Position numbers and translations under genes: made by a program. The notes under the pieces were generated by a model. The model had not been told where the DNA came from and searched no databases. It saw only the letters and a program-made list of their open reading frames with translations. Below, piece by piece: positions 8,058-12,163 of a stretch of DNA of 12,163 nucleotides (the first letter of the stretch is position 1; each line of letters opens with the position of its first letter). Source of the stretch: Cyclostephanos tholiformis (lineage: Eukaryota; Bacillariophyta; Thalassiosirophyceae; Thalassiosirales; Thalassiosiraceae); the NCBI GenBank assembly GCA_036939975.1, contig JALLPB010000923.1, positions 1 to 12,163 on the forward strand, given 5' to 3'.

Positions 8058-9994
8058 ATGCATTCTGCATTCTCCCCATATCGCCGTGATCCATCAGCAT
8101 TCGGGGAGATGGGCAATCGGTTCCGACCGCTCAGCGTCGACGACGACAAGGACGACGAGCATATCATACTTCCCCCCAGATCCATAGACGACTATCTCGA
8201 TTACGCCTACCGTCGTGGCGACTGCGTCGGCCTGTCGTACCGAGTCATCTTCCTTGCCCTGGGCATGGCCAACTCCGGCGATTCCGCCGAGATCTCGTGC
8301 ACCAACTACGCCCTGTCCTCCCCCTCCTTCCGGCGCGACATCCTCGTCGGAGGAGACTTCGCGATGCGCGGATCGGCCATCGCCGGCGCCCATTTCGCCG
8401 GGATGTTCCTCAGCGGACTCCTGGCGGGTCCCCTCGTCGACGCGTGCGGTCGTCGCTCGACCATCCTCCTCGGCCTGACGTCCAATTCCGTCGCGGGCGT
8501 TCTGTCGTCGTGCGTCATCACCGCCTCCCAGCTCGTAGTCCTTCGCTTCGCCACCGGACTCGGATTGGGCATGGTCATCGGCGGCGTCGTGGCGCTCGCG
8601 GCGGAGTTATGTCCCCCCTCGTCGAGGGGAAGGTACATGACCCTAGTCTCGAGCTGTTACACGCTCGGCTTCCTGTATTCGTCGTTCTGGGCGCTATTGA
8701 TCTTTCGGGGGGAGGAGGAGGACGACGGTGGGAGCGGGTACGGATATTGGAGGTTGTTCATGTTCGTTAATGCCCTCCCCACGATAATCGCGGCGATGCT
8801 GGTCGCCGCGTTCGTGCCCGAGAGTCCTAGATTCTACCTGTGTCGGGGACGATTGACGGAGGCGGTGCGGGTCGCTAATAGTATCGCGTGCGCGATGATG
8901 GGGGACCACGAGCACGATGATAACAACGATGGGAAGAACTTCGACTTGCTAACGGAGGGGGAACTGAGACGGTACCTTCGCATGTCCGGGACGGGTGGGC
9001 CACGCGGTGATGAGGGTATCGATTCGAATGCGTCCGATGCGGTGGCTGATCATGCAGTGGCGAGAGATGAAGGAGGAGGACAACATCGGCGACGTGTTCA
9101 TTTTTGTGAAGAGGTCCGGACGGGCATCGAGAGCTTCGTGCGGGTGTTCGCGAACGGATATTGGAGGACCACCGTCCCGTTGCAGCTGTGTTACTTTTCG
9201 CTTACACTTGTGACGGGTGAGCGAGGATCGAATACGACCCGATCGCATAATGCGATACTCCTTCCTTCTTATCCCGACGCATCCCGCACGCTCTTTTTTT
9301 CTTGCGCTTACGTTAAGGCGTCGGTACATGGTGGACGAAGATATTTCAAAGTCTACAATTGCAAACGGACGCATACGCCCTCAGTTTCTACCACACCCTC
9401 GCCCAAATACCCGGCATGATGCTTGCCACCGGCCTCATCGATACGGTGGGACGACGGCGACTAATCATCGTCGGCTTTGGCGGCGGGTCGTTCACGCTTA
9501 TCCTGTTATCCGCGATGGCAAACGCCATCCGAAGTTCAAAGGTTGAGGATGGCGATCATGATCCAGAGACGACCGACGCGGTGTGGCGGTATCGCTCCGC
9601 TATTGTTTTCGCCCTGGCGTGCTCCTACACTGTTAATTTGTGCGTGTGCTGGCTGGCGCTCGATTGCACGTCCGCCGAATCATTCCCGACGAGGGTGCGC
9701 GGGACCGGTCGGGGTGTGTGCGTCGCAACCGGCCGCGTCGCAGGCTTCTGCGTTCAATTCCTCTACGGCCCGCTAGCGAACGAGGACGGGCTCGGCCGAA
9801 TGATGGGCCTTGCGAGCGCGTTTGCTTTCAGCGGGATGATATTATCGTCTCGCACGACGGACACGACGAACGTCGATCTGCGCGATAATTGGGACCATTT
9901 GTCGACGGTGGACGACGGGGTAAGTCTGGATCGGCTGGGTGAGTTTGTTGGACACGTACGTCTTTGCTATGGACGAAGCAATGATCATCGGTAA
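8058..9994 (+). CDS. Major facilitator transporter, SVOP/SV2/SLC22-like, two exons
   Basis: This is a 12-helix secondary transporter of the major facilitator superfamily, with exons 8058-9216 and 9318-9994 and 611 residues. The first helix region (about 58-80) ends in GDSAEIS, comparable to the SVOP/SV2 acidic motif. The loop between helices 2 and 3 carries GPLVDACGRRS (124-134), the MFS signature. Helix 4 ends in AELCPPSSRGR (182-192). PESPR follows helix 6 (254-258). The second half repeats the pattern with GLIDTVGRR (425-433) and ESFPTRVRGTGRG (507-519). The loop between helices 6 and 7 is long (about 115 residues) and acidic, with DHEHDDNNDGKN. The substrate cannot be told; organic ions, sugars or phosphate are all possible in this group. 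The splice at T386/G387 joins SLTLVTG to VGTWWTKIF. The C terminus is uncertain: after DTTNVDLRDNWDHL the frame passes two donor-like sites (GTAAGT at 9920, GTGAGT at 9939), so the last ~25 residues may not be genuine. Membrane location is not resolved. Confidence 0.88.
9217..9317 (+). other. Transporter intron (phase 1)
   Basis: The donor is GTGAGC at 9217 and the acceptor TTAAG ends at 9317, a length of 101 bases. The exon-ending G at 9216 plus GC at 9318-9319 restores a Gly codon, giving VTG-VGTWWTKIFQSLQLQ, a natural entry to the helix 7-8 region. Both flanking frames hit stop codons or lose MFS character inside the interval. The branch and pyrimidine signals are weak apart from a T-rich stretch near 9293-9301. 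Confidence 0.85.
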
Positions 9995-10361
9995 TTCGTT
10001 TTACCTCGCCATTAATAGACAGAAATGCGATCAATGAGGAAACTAATTCGAAAAAATTGAAGACTGAATTCGCTCCTCCGTCGAAAAGAGACCAGGCGAA
10101 GCGATCGATGCTCTGGCATTCCCACGAGCGCGACTTGCTGCTTTCCAAACGATGATATTCAGCTGCTGAGGGAGAGTAAACCACAGATTGACTTTGATCC
10201 TAATATCTACAGTCGGTCCTTTTTTCTTCAATCATTTAACTTTCTAAGGCTCTATCACAATAGTTGGAGACACCCAAGAGAAGTTTGAACAGTGGTGGAT
10301 GCTGTGCGTTATCTTGGACGTTCTTCATCGTGAAAAAATTGTGTATGAGATGGATCAGTAA
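9945..10361 (+). pseudogene. Coding-like remnant crossing four successive frames, unidentified
   Basis: I do not recognise the protein. Four overlapping or adjacent plus-strand segments each read like protein and follow one another in successive frames: LDTYVFAMDEAMIIGNSFYL (from 9948, stop at 10035), then KRDQAKRSMLWHSHERDLLL (stop at 10153), then LRESKPQIDFDPNIYSRSFF (stop at 10286), then EKFEQWWMLCVILDVLHREK (stop at 10359). The changes all go in the same direction, each equivalent to one extra base. Amino-acid usage (Trp, aromatic, amphipathic runs) looks unlike random frames, but there is no homology test here. It overlaps the 3' end of the transporter frame. Alternatives are chance, or a small gene with several introns; no clean GT-AG pairs were found to join the pieces. 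Confidence 0.4.
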
Positions 10362-10515
10362 ATCCCAAAGAGCTGAAAACAATCATTATTTTAGTTTGCA
10401 AAGTAACTCTGTTCATTTCAATGTAATTGCGACGGCTTGCGAGCGCTGACCGCGAGAGTTCTTTGTACGACGAGTGCACGATGCAAACAGGTGTGTGCAG
10501 TAATTCGAAATTTCT
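10362..10515. other. Intergenic region, convergent 3' side of the NTAN1-like gene
   Basis: AT-rich sequence with no supported gene. A 61-codon plus-strand frame (10264-10449) overlaps the remnant in another frame and has no recognisable features. The 3' UTR of the minus-strand gene presumably lies here. Confidence 0.5.
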
Positions 10516-11985
10516 TTAACTACTTAATCTTGTACCATCAGTGATTCGAATCCAGCCATTCAGACCCACACGCTTAAAATAAATTGGTTGTCTCAGTGGA
10601 AATACCATTTTACTGCTCGTCATATTCATATAGGTAAGAGACTCGCGAACTTTTGCAACGAAATTGTCTTTTTCTACATCAGGCGAGGTTGACGTATTCC
10701 TGAGTAGTATTTTATCGCTGCAGTCCAAAAGACGCTGGGCGCTGGGGTGATACCCAAACAAAAATGCATCGATCGACAGATATTCACTGTCGTGTCTATG
10801 CATGACTACTAATCCTCGTCCAGTTCCTTGTGAAGGCGAATGAAACGATGCTGCCCATATGCGCACCGATCTGAGTGTGACTTCAGGTCCTTGTGCAGAT
10901 ACGCAATCATTAGCGTCATCATCAGCAACTTCTGCCAAAAAAATATTTCCAGTGGCAACCTCCAACCCCAAGCCTCTGCCCAGGGGGCAACCTGTTCCAT
11001 CATCGTTTGCAGAACAGACCGCACAAGTTTTTAATGTCATACAAACTCGAGGATGTCTTCTCCTGATGAAACCATAGTTACTATCGCTGGAGACGGCTGC
11101 TAAAGTTTGCAAGACACTGCATGTAATCTCTATAGAATTTCTACCCTCGTCGTGAAAGCCGCCCAGTATGTGTATGGAAATGTCAATTGTGCCCATACCA
11201 AAACTTGCTCGTTCTGAGCAGCTTGAAATGTCATCTTCTGCACAATTGCCATCTGTATTTTGCTTTGATTGTGAGTGGTATTTGATATGTTCGTCAACTG
11301 CATCTCTGACACATCTTTCATACCCCGGCCCATCGATGTGAGTCAACGTTGCAAGCGAATTGATGTTTGAGATGGACTCAGTGGAATCCTGTCCTCCATC
11401 TAAATTGGAGTCAATATAGCGACTCCAGAGGGCAACAATGTGGCAAGTGGTAGCCCCATCACTCACCAAAATGTCTGCCTGAGAAGAAATGCAATGAGCA
11501 ATCTCTCCCTGGAGGACGTTGATGACTCGCCCTGAATTTGAGGAGGTGATCAAGCGATGCTCAGGGGGGACTAAATGACGCATTTGTGAGTCTTTTCCAG
11601 ATCGACTCATGTGATTGCTTTCACCGTGCGTTGTTCTGGCGCATTCACTATGATCATGCCAGTTGATGATGCTGTTTTTAGTGGCCGATTCATCATGCAA
11701 TAATTTTGTCGACAAGACCAATGGGGGGGCGGAAGAAAGATAATGATCTAGTTGCATCAAACAAGAAGCGTCTGAGAGTTGAGCTGCTGGGAGACGCAGG
11801 TATAGCACTTCTCCTCCGCGCGCGTCCATCGGAGGTAAGCGAAGACTGGTGGACACCCAGTCACAAGTATGCGAAGATAGACAAGTTATCTGATGTTGTC
11901 GCTGTGATGTCTGCTCCAGTGAATAAAATTGCTCACACATTGTGTCTGCGGATGGAACAATGTTATATTCCGCCTTTCGACTCAT
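10516..11985 (-). CDS. NTAN1: Protein N-terminal asparagine amidohydrolase (NTAN1 type)
   Basis: NTAN1 deamidates an N-terminal Asn of proteins to Asp, which is then arginylated and recognised by the Arg/N-degron ubiquitin ligases; it acts in cytosol or nucleus. The product is 489 residues (human about 310, plant about 350). The conserved domain starts near residue 58 (GGEVLYLRLPAAQL). Cys181 in VSDGATTCHIVALW (174-187) corresponds to the catalytic Cys of NTAN1. Downstream come THIDGP (215-220), DISIHILGGFHDEGR (268-282), RHPRVCMTLKTCAV (about 310-323), RRRVRIW-like SVRIWAASF (373-381), ILLRNTSTSPDVE (426-438) and PLRQPIYFKRVGLNGW (463-478), matching plant and animal NTAN1 in order. There is an N-terminal extension of about 57 residues and a roughly 20-residue insertion after the active-site strand (191-211) relative to the human protein. 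A TAA lies in frame four codons before the ATG at 11985, fixing the start unless an upstream intron exists; Met16 is an alternative. The gene is more AT-rich than GCDH, PRP18 and the transporter. Confidence 0.93.
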   Translation of the reverse strand: MSRKAEYNIVPSADTMCEQFYSLEQTSQRQHQITCLSSHTCDWVSTSLRLPPMDARGGEVLYLRLPAAQLSDASCLMQLDHYLSSAPPLVLSTKLLHDESATKNSIINWHDHSECARTTHGESNHMSRSGKDSQMRHLVPPEHRLITSSNSGRVINVLQGEIAHCISSQADILVSDGATTCHIVALWSRYIDSNLDGGQDSTESISNINSLATLTHIDGPGYERCVRDAVDEHIKYHSQSKQNTDGNCAEDDISSCSERASFGMGTIDISIHILGGFHDEGRNSIEITCSVLQTLAAVSSDSNYGFIRRRHPRVCMTLKTCAVCSANDDGTGCPLGRGLGLEVATGNIFLAEVADDDANDCVSAQGPEVTLRSVRIWAASFHSPSQGTGRGLVVMHRHDSEYLSIDAFLFGYHPSAQRLLDCSDKILLRNTSTSPDVEKDNFVAKVRESLTYMNMTSSKMVFPLRQPIYFKRVGLNGWIRITDGTRLSS

Positions 11986-12041
11986 CGGATTCCATTATTC
12001 GTCCAGCAAATGCCATTATTAAGCTTTACTATAAACTGTAG

Positions 12042-12124
12042 CACCATAATCTCAAATGTGATTGACTATGTCTGTACAACTACTACGGCCTTGATATCAA
12101 TTGACGCGTTAGTTTAGCTGTAAT
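12042..12124. other. Upstream region of the NTAN1-like gene
   Basis: No gene is seen. Together with 11986-12041 it should contain the NTAN1 promoter, inferred from position only. Its last bases (GTTAGTTTAGCTGTAAT, 12108-12124) resemble degenerate copies of the 11-bp repeat that follows. Confidence 0.4.
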
Positions 12125-12163
12125 CTAAGGGTTAGATAAGGGTTAGCTAAGGGTTAGCTAAGG
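12125..12163 (+). repeat. 11-bp tandem repeat CTAAGGGTTAG at the window end
   Basis: Units are 12125-12135, 12136-12146 (first base A instead of C), 12147-12157, and a partial unit 12158-12163 that runs off the end. Every unit contains GGGTTA, a rotation of the TTAGGG telomere repeat, but the period is 11, not 6, and unit junctions form the palindrome TTAGCTAA. It may be a subtelomeric or interstitial satellite; the array continues beyond the window. Confidence 0.85.

Noticed and set aside
9828..10184. 118-codon minus-strand frame
   Set aside because: It overlaps the transporter 3' exon and the plus-strand remnant; its sequence shows no domain, and the plus strand reads more like protein.
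11706..12041. 111-codon plus-strand frame opposite the NTAN1 N terminus
   Set aside because: It lies antisense to the NTAN1-like N-terminal region, starts inside it, and shows no recognisable domain; the minus-strand frame is supported by family conservation.
1..12163. CRISPR arrays, rRNA, tRNA, insertion sequences or viral genes
   Set aside because: No regularly spaced direct repeats with unique spacers, no recognisable RNA gene core, and no transposase, integrase or capsid motif were seen; the repeats present are microsatellites, coding repeats and the terminal 11-bp array.

Overview
This window is nuclear DNA of a eukaryote, most likely a microalga of the stramenopile type such as a diatom. 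The evidence for a eukaryote is direct: three GT-AG introns that restore conserved protein reading frames, a mitochondrial-type presequence, and genes for a pre-mRNA splicing factor and an N-degron enzyme. The diatom or stramenopile assignment is an inference from the GC-rich exons full of CGA/GAC/TCG trinucleotides, the small compact genes, the short introns and the abundant low-complexity Asp/Ser/Gly tracts. The species cannot be named from this sequence.

Layout, left to right. (1) 185-1972, + strand: a three-exon gene for mitochondrial glutaryl-CoA dehydrogenase (lysine/tryptophan catabolism). (2) 2287-3669, - strand: a single-exon gene for the splicing factor Prp18, convergent with the first gene. 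(3) 3670-3985: a short divergent promoter region containing a striking G10/C14 hairpin-like tract. (4) 3986-6655, + strand: an 889-residue low-complexity protein of unknown function, with a Met10 tract, a Gly/Asp/Tyr-rich half and six copies of a roughly 40-residue repeat. Two neighbouring copies lie in a recent 189-bp tandem duplication. (5) 6678-8024, - strand: a decayed leucine-rich-repeat gene with frame switches and in-frame stops. (6) 8058-9994, + strand: a two-exon, 12-helix major facilitator transporter of the SVOP/SV2/SLC22-like type. (7) About 9945-10361, + strand: a coding-like remnant that runs through successive reading frames, unidentified. (8) 10516-11985, - strand: protein N-terminal asparagine amidohydrolase (NTAN1 type), the first step of the Asn branch of the Arg/N-degron pathway. 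(9) 12125-12163: 11-bp tandem repeats (CTAAGGGTTAG) carrying one telomere-like GGGTTA per unit, at the very end of the window.

The genes do not form a pathway or operon; they are ordinary neighbouring eukaryotic genes with unrelated housekeeping roles. The parts most worth a second look are the repeat protein at 3986-6655, the two decayed genes flanking the transporter, and the terminal 11-bp repeat. Base composition is mosaic: 185-6450 and 8058-9920 are visibly GC-rich, whereas 6500-8030 and 9990-12163 are clearly more AT-rich, and both decayed genes lie in the AT-richer parts.
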